Source: Chaetoceros tenuissimus | Taxonomy: Eukaryota > Bacillariophyta > Thalassiosirophyceae > Chaetocerotales > Chaetocerotaceae | Reading direction: 5' to 3' | Length of the DNA: 64,000 nt | NCBI GenBank assembly: GCA_021927905.1 | Contig: BLLK01000019.1 | Location: 620,001 to 684,000, forward strand | Part shown: positions 1-11,659 of the stretch, in pieces | Layout: each line of letters starts with the position of its first letter | How positions within the stretch are numbered: position 1 is the stretch's first letter | Translations under genes and position numbers: made by a program | The notes under the pieces: model-generated | Told to the model about the DNA's origin: nothing | Databases searched by the model: none | Seen by the model: only the letters and a program-made list of their open reading frames with translations

Positions 1-1158
1 GATGCGAACAGACATCGTATCGAAACTCTCGAAAGAACCTTTTTGGAAAAGGACAAGCTGATCAAGTCATTGGAAAAGACTCTTAGAGAAAAGGAGCTTC
101 TCAACTCTAATCTATCCCAGAGTTTGGAGCATACACGCGATACCCTCAACTCAAAAATTAACGAATTGCAAGAAGATAGCAAAACCAACGATGATATTGC
201 AGATCAAAAGTTTCAAGAACTATCCCAAAGAGTGTCCGATCTTTCTATAGTGACTGAGACATTAAAACATGAAAAGACCACTCTCTCAGAAAAGCTCAAG
301 GAGGAAAAAGAGTACAGGGAGCGCCTTCATCGAAAGAATAAACTTCTGAAGGTTGCCTTGACAGACAATGACAAAAAGGTTCGCGAAGAAATGAAGGAAT
401 TGGAATTCACTATGAATTCTACAATTTCAAGATTAGAATCAAAACGACAGAAAACACTTGAGATTGAAAAAGAACAAATGAGTACACTTTTGAATGAATT
501 GGAGGACGAAAATGAAACCTACAAGATTCGTGTAACTCAATTGGAGAGTACAATTCGACGTCTAGAACGTCAGTCAAAGGTTCGAAGCAATATGTCTTCA
601 TCTGGATCTGTCCATTCACATTCCAACACCGCAGATGTTGCTGATTTGCAAAAGGAGAATGAAAGATTGAAACGAAGAATTGCAAGAATGGAGCAAAGGC
701 AGCCACTGGGAGACAATATGTCTGTGGGAAGTGGACGAAGCTTCAGAGAACGTGAAGGGGGATACGGAAGAGACGAACCTTACTACTATGCTGAACTTCA
801 ATCAGAACGGGCTCGTCGTATCAAGGCTGAAGAATTTGCTGCAGCAATGGCAGCTCGAGCCAAGGCTGGAATGGAAAAACGCAATGAAGAGATTATGGGA
901 CTTCGTATGCAAGTTTCTACAATGGAAAATGCAAAGGAGAATTATGACAACCAACGTCAGTTATTATTAGGGACTGCGCCCTCAATATCTCGAAATAAGG
1001 ATCAGCTTCATTTGTTATCTCAAGAACGCGATGAAGCAAAGGAGGAGGCCAACCAATACAAAGCCATCGCTGAAAAGTTAAATAGTCAAGTGATTGCTAT
1101 GCATGGTGCAATTGGGAATGATATCATTGAAAACGAAGAAGAAGAAGAAAGTTATTAA
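1..1158 (+). CDS. Long coiled-coil protein, 3' part (5' end outside window)
   Basis: The reading frame is open from base 1, so the gene begins upstream; 385 codons are visible before the TAA. Nearly the whole visible protein is charged heptad-rich coiled coil (Glu/Lys/Leu rich, about residues 1-190), broken by a Ser/His/Gly-rich linker (about 195-260, with SSSGSVHSHSN and GSGRSFRERE) and followed by a second helical stretch and an acidic tail ending EEEEESY. No enzymatic motif is visible. Such architecture is typical of cytoskeletal, centrosomal or golgin-like scaffolds, but I cannot assign a family. The first internal start-like codon is a TTG and not a real start. Confidence 0.8.
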   Translation, partial: DANRHRIETLERTFLEKDKLIKSLEKTLREKELLNSNLSQSLEHTRDTLNSKINELQEDSKTNDDIADQKFQELSQRVSDLSIVTETLKHEKTTLSEKLKEEKEYRERLHRKNKLLKVALTDNDKKVREEMKELEFTMNSTISRLESKRQKTLEIEKEQMSTLLNELEDENETYKIRVTQLESTIRRLERQSKVRSNMSSSGSVHSHSNTADVADLQKENERLKRRIARMEQRQPLGDNMSVGSGRSFREREGGYGRDEPYYYAELQSERARRIKAEEFAAAMAARAKAGMEKRNEEIMGLRMQVSTMENAKENYDNQRQLLLGTAPSISRNKDQLHLLSQERDEAKEEANQYKAIAEKLNSQVIAMHGAIGNDIIENEEEEESY

Positions 1159-1586
1159 AAATGGGGAAATATATTTTTCATGATCAATATTGAATAATAA
1201 AAATTTTAAAGAAACATTTTTGAAAGAGTATTTTTGTATTTGGTTTCATCTATGCGTTCCTTTTACGCCTACGAAAAAGATTTTCATTCGCATAAAGAAA
1301 AGAAAAATTGAAATTTACACTAGACTTGCTATTGGCAGTTTATGTCAAATAATAATGTAAAAAGGATGCGGATGGAACAGAAAGCAGAAAAATGAAGTAG
1401 ATTTATAACGCTAAAAAGCCGTTATTTTAGATCAGGATAGAGCATGATAGAAAATATGTCAAGAAGGGCTTCGGGTTCTGTAAAATACCGTAAAAACTCT
1501 GGCACCACCTTTTCAAAACCACATCTCTTCTAAATCAAATATCTCATTCTTAAACAAGTACTCCTCCCTCTAAGTAGCCTTACACT
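1159..1586. other. Intergenic, AT-rich
   Basis: This holds the 3' flank of the coiled-coil gene and the presumed promoter of the F-box-like/ankyrin gene. I see no gene, RNA or repeat in it. Confidence 0.5.
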
Positions 1587-3712
1587 ATGATAGTTATGAT
1601 TCGGGTTTCATCTTGGAACAGATTTTTCGATCGACTTTTATCCTACTACTCTCCTCAGAAGCGACTAAGCTCTCTCGATACCAAACACCTAGAAGAAGAA
1701 ACTGCTTCATCTGGTATAAAAGTACCCGATGATTGGCTGTTACCTCAAGCTCAAAGCGCTACTACAAACTCAAGTTGCTCTATACAAGATGATCTTGCTC
1801 CAGAAATTCTGAGACATATTTTCTCTTTTGTTGGCGGCCGCGAATATAGATTCGTAGGAACTGTATCCAAGTCTTTCCGCATCCACTATATATTGCGCAA
1901 TATCCGGAGAAAGTTACTAGCTCCGCTTTTGCCGGATTTTCTGTAGATCTTGCAAAGACCTACTACGACGAGCAGAAATTTATTCCAGGATATAATCAAA
2001 TCAGTGATAAAGAAAAGAAGATCAAAATCATCACGAGAGAGGCAATACTCAAACACAACTTTGATGTACTGGAATGGCTAATCACAAGAAAGTGGATGAG
2101 TCATGAATTGAAAACATGTATTTTTGACACTTCTATTCGTACAGGCAAAGTTGAATATCTTCGATATCTCTTGAGTAAAGAATCAGACTTGGCCAATACA
2201 GTCAGTGTCTCGTCTATTGAATATGCAGCTTTACATGGTCACTTGGCTGTTTTACAGTTCCTTTTTGAGAATTGCTATATACATAACAATATTCAATCAT
2301 CTAGAGCTTGTGAAAATGCTGCAAAACGTGGTCATTTAGAATGCCTTCAATACTTGCATGACCAAGGGATTGAATTGGATGGAATGTGTTATTATAGAGC
2401 TGCACAAGGAGACCATTTGGATTGCATTCAGTATTTGCACGAGAAACATTGTCCTTGGTTTTTGCCTTGGGATCATAATAATGAATTCGTCGAACCTGCA
2501 CAGCTTTTAGAAATGGGAGAGATGGGTGTCAAGAGCAGTTTCAGATGTCTCCAATACTTGCACGAGCATGTCTGGCGATCACATTTGTACCCAAAATTTC
2601 TAGATGGTGCAATGATTAGTGGCAATATCCAATGTATTCAATATATAGAGAATAAGACTGAACAAAGGGAAAGGTCCATTATTCAGACGCCGTCACCATG
2701 GGCTGTGAGATTTGGATATGCTGCACTATCTGGGAATTTGGAGTGTCTTCAATATTTGCATCAGAAAGGGTACCCTTTGAGCGAAGCACTAACTCGAGCA
2801 GCTTCAAGCGTAGGATCGATCGCATGTCTTCGATACTTGCACGAGAATAATTGCCCTCTAGATGGACAATGCTGTATGATTGAAGCAACAAAAGCTGGTT
2901 CGCTCGAGTGCCTTCAATATTTACACGATATTGGCTATAAAACGAAATCTGAGGAGTGCTGTCAAGCGGCAATACAGTGGGGACACCTACATTGTTTGCA
3001 ATATCTTCATAAAAAGGGCTATCAATGGAATAAAAAAGACTCTTGCTACGTAGCAGTCAGAAATCAACAAATGCCATGCCTACAATATCTTCATGAAAAT
3101 GGCTGTGATCTGTCTCCAGAGTTGTATTGGGTATGTATATGGATGATTGTATACCGAGTTGGCAAGATTTCAGAAACTGTAATTTGCTTGCAATATCTGC
3201 AAAACGCTGTTGTGGATACTCCTTTTACTGCAATAAAATTGGCACTTGAGCACAACATGGAGAGTATGTTTCAGTACTTCAACTTAGATGCTTTTTTGAA
3301 CGATGATGCCATTGGAAAGAGACCTAGAAAGAAATCTTTTCTCAAAGCAATTCGCAACAAATGGTCTTTGATCACTCTTCGTAGACTCTACAAGGACGAG
3401 TGGGAAAATGACCCAATGTTCTGCATAGAAGCTGCACAATATGGGAGTTTACAAATTCTAGAATATTTGTTAAATAATGGGTTCCAAGCTTCAATGGATA
3501 TTTGCAATGATGCAGCTGAAAGTGGATACATTGATTGTTTGAAGTTTCTACATGAAAGAGGGTTCGTTGTGAACCAAGAAACATTGGATGCTGCAAATAC
3601 TTCTGATTGTATAAAATATTGTTCCGATTATGTAAGACAACTGAGACCTCGAAAGCGATCCGCATCTGATGCATTTGATGACAAAGTTCTTTCAGAAGAA
3701 GAAGAAATCTGA
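1587..3712 (+). CDS. F-box-like / ankyrin-repeat protein, interrupted by one frameshift
   Basis: The first part (ATG at 1587, 119 codons) carries an F-box-like segment, LAPEILRHIFSFVGG followed by VSKSF, the usual N-terminus of this diatom family. The second part is open to 3712 and holds about a dozen degenerate ankyrin-type repeats with the core CLQYLHEKGC. The two are in different frames. Comparison with the paralog at 3970 puts the break near 1885-1895, where this copy has two extra bases between the SKSF and AQYPEK segments; past that point the frame reads straight on into the second part. Expected role: repeat-mediated protein binding, possibly a substrate adaptor for ubiquitin ligases. 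With more than 530 clean codons after the break it is either a recent pseudogene or an assembly error. First of three tandem copies. Confidence 0.75.
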
Positions 3713-3969
3713 CATGTAGAAGAGAAGGTGAATGCTTGACTAAAGTAAGATATGCTCTACGTATGTACTTTGAAGTGCATGATACGTCATTGGAGAAGTA
3801 GATCTAAATAGTATCTAAACATAAGGCCTTTGATGATGTCTTGACATTTTTGGGCTTCTTTCATCCACGAATTGAATTGATGATACTCTAGAACCATTAT
3901 GGAAATCACTCGATAGTGATTCATTCTTCGAAATTGAAACCTGTAAATCTTCAACATACATCTGTTAGA

Positions 3970-4731
3970 ATGAATGGTCCTTATGATGAATGCAGCATCT
4001 CATGCAAAGCAGAATCAAGTTGTTGTTTGGAAACCTGCCTTCATCCAGACATTTTGAGGTACATCTTTACTTTTGTAGGCGGATATGAATATAGATATAT
4101 GTCAATAATATCGAAAACTTTCCATCATCTATATATTGAGCAATACCCAGATAAGCTTACAAGTGTTACCTTGGCCGGATTGTCTGTCTACCATGCAAAT
4201 GTATTCTATAACGAAGCAAACACATACTGTTTCCAAAAATTCAGATGGTATCGTTGCAGTACAGTACTAAAGAAAATAGAATACATTCTAAAGTTTTCAA
4301 TACTTAATGGAAATGTTGACGTTGTCGAATGGATATTTGAAAACGTGAAAGAAATGAATTACTACTACTCAAACCAACTTAAAATGTTTGCATTCCAGAT
4401 TGCAGCTAAAACTGGTAGAAAAGATAGTCTCCAAAGTATTTTTGTTGACAAATGGAAGTACGATATATATTTTTGTCGGAAAGCTGTACAAGAAGGAAAT
4501 TTGCAACTTGTAAAGAATCTATTGGAAATTGGTTTCTTGACTCCGAAGACCATCTGTGTCACAGCCGCTAGGAAAGGACATGTTGATATTTTAAAATATT
4601 TACATCAAAGAGGATGCAAGCTGACTCGGAAAGTCATAGATGCTGCTATTACTAATGATCAAGTTGAGTGTATAGAGTACTGCAGTGAGCAAGGAGTGAA
4701 ACCCTCAGATCGTTGGAAATTTGTATCATGA
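3970..4731 (+). CDS. Short F-box-like / ankyrin-repeat protein
   Basis: A 253-residue paralog of the preceding gene. The first ATG in frame is at 3970 (MNGPYDEC); the frame is open a little further upstream but without an ATG. It has the F-box-like block HPDILRYIFTFVGG and SKTFHHLY, a spacer, and three or four ankyrin-type repeats at the end (AARKGHVDILKYLHQRGC, then ITNDQVECIEYCSEQG). It is much shorter than its neighbour, as though the central repeats were lost by unequal recombination. Intact reading frame; role presumably protein-protein interaction. Confidence 0.75.
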   Translation: MNGPYDECSISCKAESSCCLETCLHPDILRYIFTFVGGYEYRYMSIISKTFHHLYIEQYPDKLTSVTLAGLSVYHANVFYNEANTYCFQKFRWYRCSTVLKKIEYILKFSILNGNVDVVEWIFENVKEMNYYYSNQLKMFAFQIAAKTGRKDSLQSIFVDKWKYDIYFCRKAVQEGNLQLVKNLLEIGFLTPKTICVTAARKGHVDILKYLHQRGCKLTRKVIDAAITNDQVECIEYCSEQGVKPSDRWKFVS

Positions 4732-5306
4732 GGAAACCATAGCGAGTATATTCTTGAACATGTTCAAATCGAGAAAAGTCATTTGTATCGAAAAGACTTA
4801 TTTCCAATATGAATCTATTTCTATTTCTAAAGGTTGAAACATAAGTACCTTCAATGGAAGGCGCACATCTACTTTCATTATACTTGTTGTTTCTACTACA
4901 TATTACATGTCGAGAATGAAAATGGGCTTTTACGTGCAACATTAAAATGCTTGATTTTTACTCCATCATCTGAACAACTACATCATATTATTTTATGTTC
5001 ATCATGCCATCAATTGAGGACAGAGGCCATTTTACAGAGCACAAAAGAATGATCAAACGAAAGATTTCGTCATTGGACGAGGCAAGGCCTTTACATGACA
5101 TGTTGACATGTTCGAGATTCTCGTTTTTTGGAGAACAAAAAGGAAGAGTGCATCGTTACAATTGTTCCTTGATCATGATCGATGATCGAGGAAGTAACGT
5201 TCATGTTGTGTACATACGAGTAGCTAGAGCAACCATGAAAGCACACAAGATCGAATGTACTTACTACGAATTACCATGAATAATTGTAGTAAAACAACTC
5301 AAAACA
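4732..5306. other. Intergenic between ankyrin paralogs
   Basis: Short open frames occur on both strands but none resembles the ankyrin family or any family I know. I see no other structure. Confidence 0.4.
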
Positions 5307-6033
5307 CTTGTAGAACCTAGTGGCAGCATCACAAACAATGAACTAAACACCACAGCAGAATCAAATTTCTGTTTGGAAACTTACCTTCAACGACCTGAGA
5401 TTCTGAGATACATCTTTACCTTTGTAGGCATAGATGAGAATCGACTAATAGCTGTCTCAAAAACATTCCAGCATCTCTACACTAAAGAATATCCAAAGAA
5501 GCTCATATTCTTTCATAAAGCAAGAAGATACTTGGCATACAAAATGGACAATTTACCTTCGTGCGACAGACAAAGTGCATTCCATGTAGAATGGTCAAAA
5601 TATGAAACAATGGAATCAATGATGAAGTCGCTGAATGGGTCTTGGAATTGCTTACAATGGAATTGGATCAATATTGGTTAGATATGCTGAAAAAAAATCA
5701 TTCAAGGTCGCCAGCAAATCCAACAGAAAAGACTGCCTCCAATGCCTTTTCATTGGCAAATGGAAATACGATGTAACATTTTGTCGAAAAGCTGTGCAGT
5801 AAGGGAATGTAAACCTCGTAATGAACCTGCTAGATATTGGCTTTTGGTCTTCAAAAACATTTGCGTCACAGCTGCCAGACAAGGCAATATTGAAATGTTG
5901 AAATATTTACATCAACGAGGATGTAAGCTCACTCGTCATGCACTTGATGCAGCTTGAGTGCATACAATATTGTACAGAGCAAGGAGTGAAATCAACACAC
6001 CTTATACAATGGCTGCAGTTACGCGAATTTTAA
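5307..6033 (+). pseudogene. Decayed F-box-like / ankyrin paralog
   Basis: Third tandem copy. The start region is recognisable (LRYIFTFVG near 5401, SKTFQHLYTKEYPKKL after it) and so is the end (NICVTAARQGNIEMLKYL near 5850, CKLTRHALDAA, then CIQYCTEQGVK near 5955). These blocks lie in different frames separated by stop codons and small indels, and no in-frame ATG precedes the F-box block. It aligns along its whole length with the short intact copy at 3970, so it derives from that shorter version rather than from the long one. Confidence 0.8.
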
Positions 6034-6716
6034 TCATCCAGAATATAGAAAATATGGATTGAATTCATTTCCTTTCATTTCTTGCTTCCATTCCTCCTAT
6101 AATAAAAGTAGATATAAAATATAATATCCATCCATTATTTCTCATTGTAGAATGAATCAACACACTAATCTACTATTCAAGTTCCATAAAAACAATCAAA
6201 CCAGAAATAGAAAAGTGACTCCAAAAACCATCTCTTTTCCAACAGTTTACTACCGTTATATTTTGGCGCGAACCACAGCGCCAAGAATTGAAGAGATCTC
6301 CAGTGATTTTTATGGCGCAGTCATCTCTTATCCACGTCGCAATGGAAGAGTATGTTGATGTAATTACAAGAACAAAAGAAGATACCAATTCATATCATTC
6401 CAATTGACTTCATTAGATAGTCCATCGCTTCTCTTATTATTTCTGGCTAGTTTGAAAAAAAGAGCCGAGCTTCAATTTTCAAAACTTCCATCAAGAGACG
6501 TGTCATCGATTTTCTAGAAACTACACAAAATCACGACACATCTTTTTTCCATCGTTGCCACTACTCGTATCTATTTTCAAAGGACGAACGCGACCATCCA
6601 TTACTCAGTTCTTTTATAAATATATATTTTCAATTCTAATTTCAGTCCCAGAATCAAAGTCAATTTCAAAAAGAATCCTAAAGCTCAACACAGCCAACAC
6701 ATACAATACATCACTG
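6034..6716. other. Intergenic / upstream region of the two-SANT gene
   Basis: No gene is visible here. The only notable structure is the GC-rich inverted repeat at 6261-6287, reported separately. The translated frame opens at about 6555 but has no ATG before 6717. Confidence 0.45.
6261..6287. promoter_or_regulatory. Inverted pair of E2F-like sites
   Basis: TTTTGGCGCG and GCGCCAAGAA face each other across a 7-base spacer in otherwise AT-rich DNA. Each half contains TTGGCGC, matching the E2F/DP consensus TTTSSCGC (known for animals and plants). It lies about 430 bases before the start of the two-SANT gene. Function is inferred from the motif only. Confidence 0.3.
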
Positions 6717-9700
6717 ATGAACATGTCAACTCCTGAAAAGAAGAATGAGACCGACAATTCGGATTTCCTTCCGCCTCCGAGTACCAATCGACAAAAGGGA
6801 GATCCTAAACAAAATCAAATGGATAATAAAAGCATCACTGTCAAGCCACCACAAGCTGCTGCTACTAATAATTCCACCAAGGAAAGCTTCACTCCTCCGA
6901 TTCCAAACATTGCCGTCTCACCCGAAGTCGCGGCAAGAAGACAAGCAGCGGCAAGAGCTTATGCACTCTCTACTACTAATACTCCCATGCATGAAATCAT
7001 TCATCGAACCAATCAACAACAACAACAAATTAGAACTACACAGCAAGTTCAATCTCAAATTCAAAATTCGGTACCAACAGCGGCAGCCGCATACCTCCCT
7101 CCGAAATCATCCACACCCCTGAAACAAAATAACATGCGAACCATTATGCCAACCTACATGAATATGAATGCACCGATACCCTACCCAGCACCCTACTATC
7201 ATCCAATGTACACCAATCCCATGATGTTATATGATATGAATATGCAACCTCAACAACCACAGACTGTATACAATAGTGAAATGCAACAGCGACAACATCA
7301 GATTGAAAAATTAATGGATGTAGGTGATGATGAATATGCGAATTTTATGAAAAGTATCATGACGGATGATTTAATGTCACTTGCATATTCGGAAAATGAA
7401 GATGATGAAGAGTTTCAATTGGAAGAAGATGAAGAAGAAGAAGAAAAGGAGGAGGAGGATGAAAAGACGAATGAAGATCGTAAAGATTCGGTGGATAGTG
7501 CATCACAGACGGACAATTCATTAGGATTCGATGATGACTTTTTATTAGATCCTTTAGCTTTAGAAGAAGAATTGGGAGGGTTATTGGAAGAAGATATGGA
7601 GGCAGCTGTGAATTCACTCATTCAACAAGAGGAAGTATCCGAAAATGTCAATCCACAACGCAACATGGCCCCATTGCCTTCCTTCTATTCCTCTCCGAAA
7701 AAACTTGAGAAAATTGGATCGCCCATTTCGAAAAATGCAACCAAAGTTGCCAAAACGGCATTGAGGTTTCCAACTCCGACTCAAGGGCAGGTTATGAAAT
7801 TGCAATCGCTCATGAATCAACATTATCAAATTGCGATTCAAGGTGCGACTCTTGCAGCTAGGTCGGCACATCGATCTGCGTTTGCTACAAATAATTCTTT
7901 GAAAAGTGGGAAACGGAAACGGATCGAAACGTTCTTTTGTTCCGGGGAGAATGGGGATGATTTGGCGGGGATTTTAGATGGAGCTGTGACAATGCTTCAA
8001 GATTTGGATAAGAATCGGAAAGATGCAATTCGGTATGCTATTCAAATGAGACGGATAAAGGCTAGAATGGATGCTTCTTCTTCGGAACCTAAACATGGAT
8101 TTTATCCATCTTCTGCTCCTATTCATTCGAGAAATACATCTGTTTACAATCATGGTGGAGAATATTCTCAGCAGGGGATTTTGACTCGATCTGTATTTTC
8201 AAGGACATTGATGGAATCAGACATGTTAAATCCTGACTATGGAAGTGTCACTGCACCAGTGGACCATGCGGGTGTTTCAGAATCTTCCAATTCCATGCTG
8301 GGAGCAGCGACAGTCTTTGGTGCAAAGGGACTGGCTCGTTTGAATGACACATTTGCAGTCATTGACAATAGTCTTAGTGAATATTCCAACAAGATTTCAG
8401 TTTGTATCAATGCTCCACCATTGACAAGAACTACATTACCCATTCAAGATTCAGAGAATATATTTTTGGAACCTCATCATGGAAGGGCTTGTGAATTGCT
8501 CTTGAATCGTGCAAAAGCGGATTATAACAAAGATTTGATTCCAGAATACAAGGATCTAGCAACTATGTTGACATATCCTGCAGAAGTTGATGGAGGTGAA
8601 AATGGTGGTCCTTTGAATGAAAATGAACAACTTTGTTTGAGACAGAATAAGCATCAATTTACTGCTGCCGAGGATAATTTGATTCTAAGAGGAGTGGTGA
8701 GTTGTTTTCTTCGTTTTATTTATTTACAGTGTTTTCTCCTAAATCCGTACTCACTATATACACTTTAGAACATTTATGGTGAGAAGGAATGGGTACTCAT
8801 TGCAGATCGATTTTTACCTGATCGAACTGTTAGTGCAATTTCACAAAGATATTGGAGGCTTTGTCTATTGATTTACAAAGGTAATGGTATTCAAATTGAT
8901 CAACAGGGAAATCTTGTCGAAGGAAAGGCCACTGCAATCGAAGATTTCAATGAAACTCTCATCCAAAAGACTTTGAAGCCTGTCACAAAACCTGCTGTTT
9001 TTGGACTTTATCGATGGAGTATGGAAGAAGATATTCTCTTGCTGAAAGCTGTTCCACTTATGGGACGCATGTTTGCAGAAATAGGGAAAAGATTCATCCC
9101 ATATAGAGATAGAGGAGCACTGCGTAAAAGATATCAAGTTCTTGAAAGACGAGTCAAAAGTGTTGTGAAGAGGGATAAGAAATATGGTATCAACCCAAAG
9201 GCAAAGAAAATCCTTCTCCCAAAAACTGGTTCAGGTGTTACGGTACCAAAGGTTCCTACTCCTAATAAAACCATTGCTCGAAGCATGTACTCACGACCAA
9301 TTTCTAGTGTACCACCTATTACTACTACAATCAATAAAGCTGCACCATTAGTGGCACAGCCAAGACCTCAAGTACAGCAGCCAAAACCTCAAGTACAGCA
9401 GCCAACAAGACCTCAAGTACAACCTAAGCCAAACCCACAACAACTGATTAAACCAATAAACCCACCAGCTACAACTACAAAAGTAACAAAGAAAGTCCAA
9501 ACGCAAATCCCCGCAAAGCCTTTGCAGAAGTCACAGCAGTTAACACAGCAGCTCTTTCCTCGCAATCCAAGCAAGTCCTTGTATAGTGCTGTGACAAACA
9601 ATCAACAGGGGCAGTCACATCCACAGCCTCAATCAAGACAACCGTATCAACAAACTACACATGGACAACCATATCCAGTTGCAGAACAAGGTCAACCATA

Positions 9701-10550
9701 TCCAGTTGCACAACAAGGTCAACCGTATCCAGTCGCGCAACTAGGACAACAGTATCCAGTCGCGCAACAAGGACAACCGTATCCACTAGCGCAACAAGGA
9801 CAGCCAAATTCAGGTGTATATCAACAATACTTCCCTAGACCTCAATCAGCAATCAATTTTTCTGCTAGTCCTGGTCCTTACACTGCAATGATGCGCAATT
9901 CAAATGGACTTCATCCATCTAATGTCCAAAAGAAAATGCAAAACAACGCTCCGATTCATGCCCCTACACCTGCACCAGCCCCAACAAAAGGCAAGGACGA
10001 CAGTTACTCTGCATTCAAGGGAGTTATTGAGGGAGAATATTCAGCCCATTTTACGTCTGATTTTCAAAAGAAAACAACTACTGGTGCCGAATACTCCAAC
10101 TTCCCTAATTTCAGTAAGCTTTTGGCTTCATCACCCTCGAGAGCTAATGCACCCCAGCCATCGAATGAATATCAGTTTCTACCAAGTATGGATTACAATA
10201 ACAACTCTCTGAGTGGACTGTCAGTTCTTGATGGAGCAGAAAGTAACCTTGTTGCACCTACCAATAACAGAAAGGAGAAGATCTTTGACTCTGTTCTGAG
10301 TCGTGCAGCAAAGGAATCACCTTCATTTAATAGAAAGCTGAACTCTCCATCAAAGAGTGCAGCTGGAGATTTGCCATCAATGAGGAATACTATTGATGAT
10401 GATGAAATTGATGCAATCAATGCATTGAAAGATATGGGTAAAATCAGGGACAAAGCTACAAAAGAGCAAAGCAAACCTAAGGGAAGGAAGCTTACATTTT
10501 TCGATAAGGCGATTGGGAACAAGAAGAAAAAGCCTGAAGTTCATTTGTAG
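6717..10550 (+). CDS. Two-SANT (Myb-like) nuclear protein, GON4L-like; two exons
   Basis: Exon 1 is 6717-8696 and exon 2 is 8769-10550, joined over a 72-nt intron with donor GTGAGT and acceptor TTTAG; 1253 residues. The intron lies inside the first SANT repeat (FTAAEDNLILRGV | NIYGEKEWVLIADRFLP, residues about 646-700). A second SANT-like repeat follows (YRWSMEEDILLLKA to RKRYQVLERR, about 740-790). Two SANT units separated by a linker, the second with the FIPYRDRGALRKRY motif, resemble the GON4-like chromatin regulators. The N-terminus is Gln/Asn/Pro rich with an acidic Glu tract near 7400-7470; the C-terminus has PQVQQP repeats and a five-unit minisatellite. Likely a nuclear transcription or chromatin factor. 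The start is the first in-frame ATG. Confidence 0.85.
9663..9797 (+). repeat. 27-bp coding minisatellite, five units
   Basis: Five in-frame copies encode GQPYPVAQQ with small variations (AEQ, AQL, GQQYP, PLAQQ), followed by a partial unit. The repeat lies in the disordered C-terminal half of the two-SANT protein; unit number is likely polymorphic. Confidence 0.9.
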
Positions 10551-10777
10551 ATCCTCTGTTTATGCTCGGTTCAATTTTGAAATAGTAATTCCTTTGCGAA
10601 TCAGGCACTTGACGTATTGATGCAAAGTTACAAAATGGATTGTCAACTATTTAAACATAAATTGGAAGGAAGATATGTCAACGACAAATATATAACCCAC
10701 TTTATTAAACTATTTCGCCAATGGTGAATCTCTATGAATATACTACCACGGTATAGACATGAAAGTTGTTACCTAAT

Positions 10778-11659
10778 TTACATTTGATGTGATGTAAATA
10801 ACTCTTGAAGTGAACTCGGTTGACCATCAGACGTCTTGGTGAAATCTGGAACAGCTTCAATACCTTCGAGTTTGCTACTTCTACTGCTAGAGCACTTTTG
10901 AAGATAACGCTTTTTCATGTATTGCTTGACCTTTGCAACTTTGGAACGGCTTGACTTGGTTCTATTCATACAAGCACGAAGGTCCTTTGCTCGAATTTCA
11001 TATTCCTTGACAAAGGAATGTACTAGTATCGAATCAAGGGGTGATTTCTTTTCGTTATGTTTATTATCACCTTTAGTGGCATCTACAAAGTGAAATACTT
11101 CAGAGATAATATTTGTAGCAAAAAGCTCACTGAAGCATTCTTCTTGTGTAGTAGTACCTTCTTCGGTCTCTGACGATAGATCATAATCAGTGTCGAAGCT
11201 AAAAGAATGAATTCTTTTGTCGTCACTTTTTGAGGAGATGGTGCTTTCTTTTGATCCTAGCGAGATTCCACAACATTCTTCATATTGCATTGGAGTATCT
11301 TTTTCTGCCTTGCAGGACACAGTTGAGGAACCATCATGCTGATCTGAGCCTTGTTCTTCTTGTGGTAGTAATGAAAGCTCTTTCTTTTTGAGTGTTTCAA
11401 AGAAGTTATTTGATTCTTTTTCGAGAGTAGAGAGCTGTTGCTCGATTGAAGAGTAATCATCTTGGTCGTTGTCAGGAAGGGCTAGGATGGTATGAAGAGA
11501 GGTATCAAGCAATAAGGCTTCCATTTCATCATTCCATTTGGCATCATCGGTTTTTGTGGTACCAAAAAGAATATCTGAGGATGACAAGATGTTCGGGTCA
11601 CCCAGCTCATGACTCGGAATACTGGAAAAATATTTGTGGTGAGTTGGCGTAGGAAACAT
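10778..11659 (-). CDS. Gene A copy 1, unknown diatom protein
   Basis: 293 residues from an ATG at 11659. Acidic and Ser-rich, no signal peptide or membrane segment. Two blocks are shared with copy 2 at 13463: a helical block SIEQQLSTLEKESNNFFETL, and a basic C-terminal block RAKDLRACMNRTKSSRSK followed by VAKVKQYMKKRY. Conservation is concentrated in those blocks while the rest has diverged strongly. It is divergently arranged with gene B at 12089 across a 429-bp shared promoter, and the pair is duplicated. I do not recognise a function; the basic tail could bind nucleic acid or membrane. Confidence 0.65.
   Translation of the reverse strand: MFPTPTHHKYFSSIPSHELGDPNILSSSDILFGTTKTDDAKWNDEMEALLLDTSLHTILALPDNDQDDYSSIEQQLSTLEKESNNFFETLKKKELSLLPQEEQGSDQHDGSSTVSCKAEKDTPMQYEECCGISLGSKESTISSKSDDKRIHSFSFDTDYDLSSETEEGTTTQEECFSELFATNIISEVFHFVDATKGDNKHNEKKSPLDSILVHSFVKEYEIRAKDLRACMNRTKSSRSKVAKVKQYMKKRYLQKCSSSRSSKLEGIEAVPDFTKTSDGQPSSLQELFTSHQM

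Noticed and set aside
4834-5279. Two overlapping plus frames between ankyrin paralogs
   Set aside because: Composition and content do not resemble the flanking family or any known protein.
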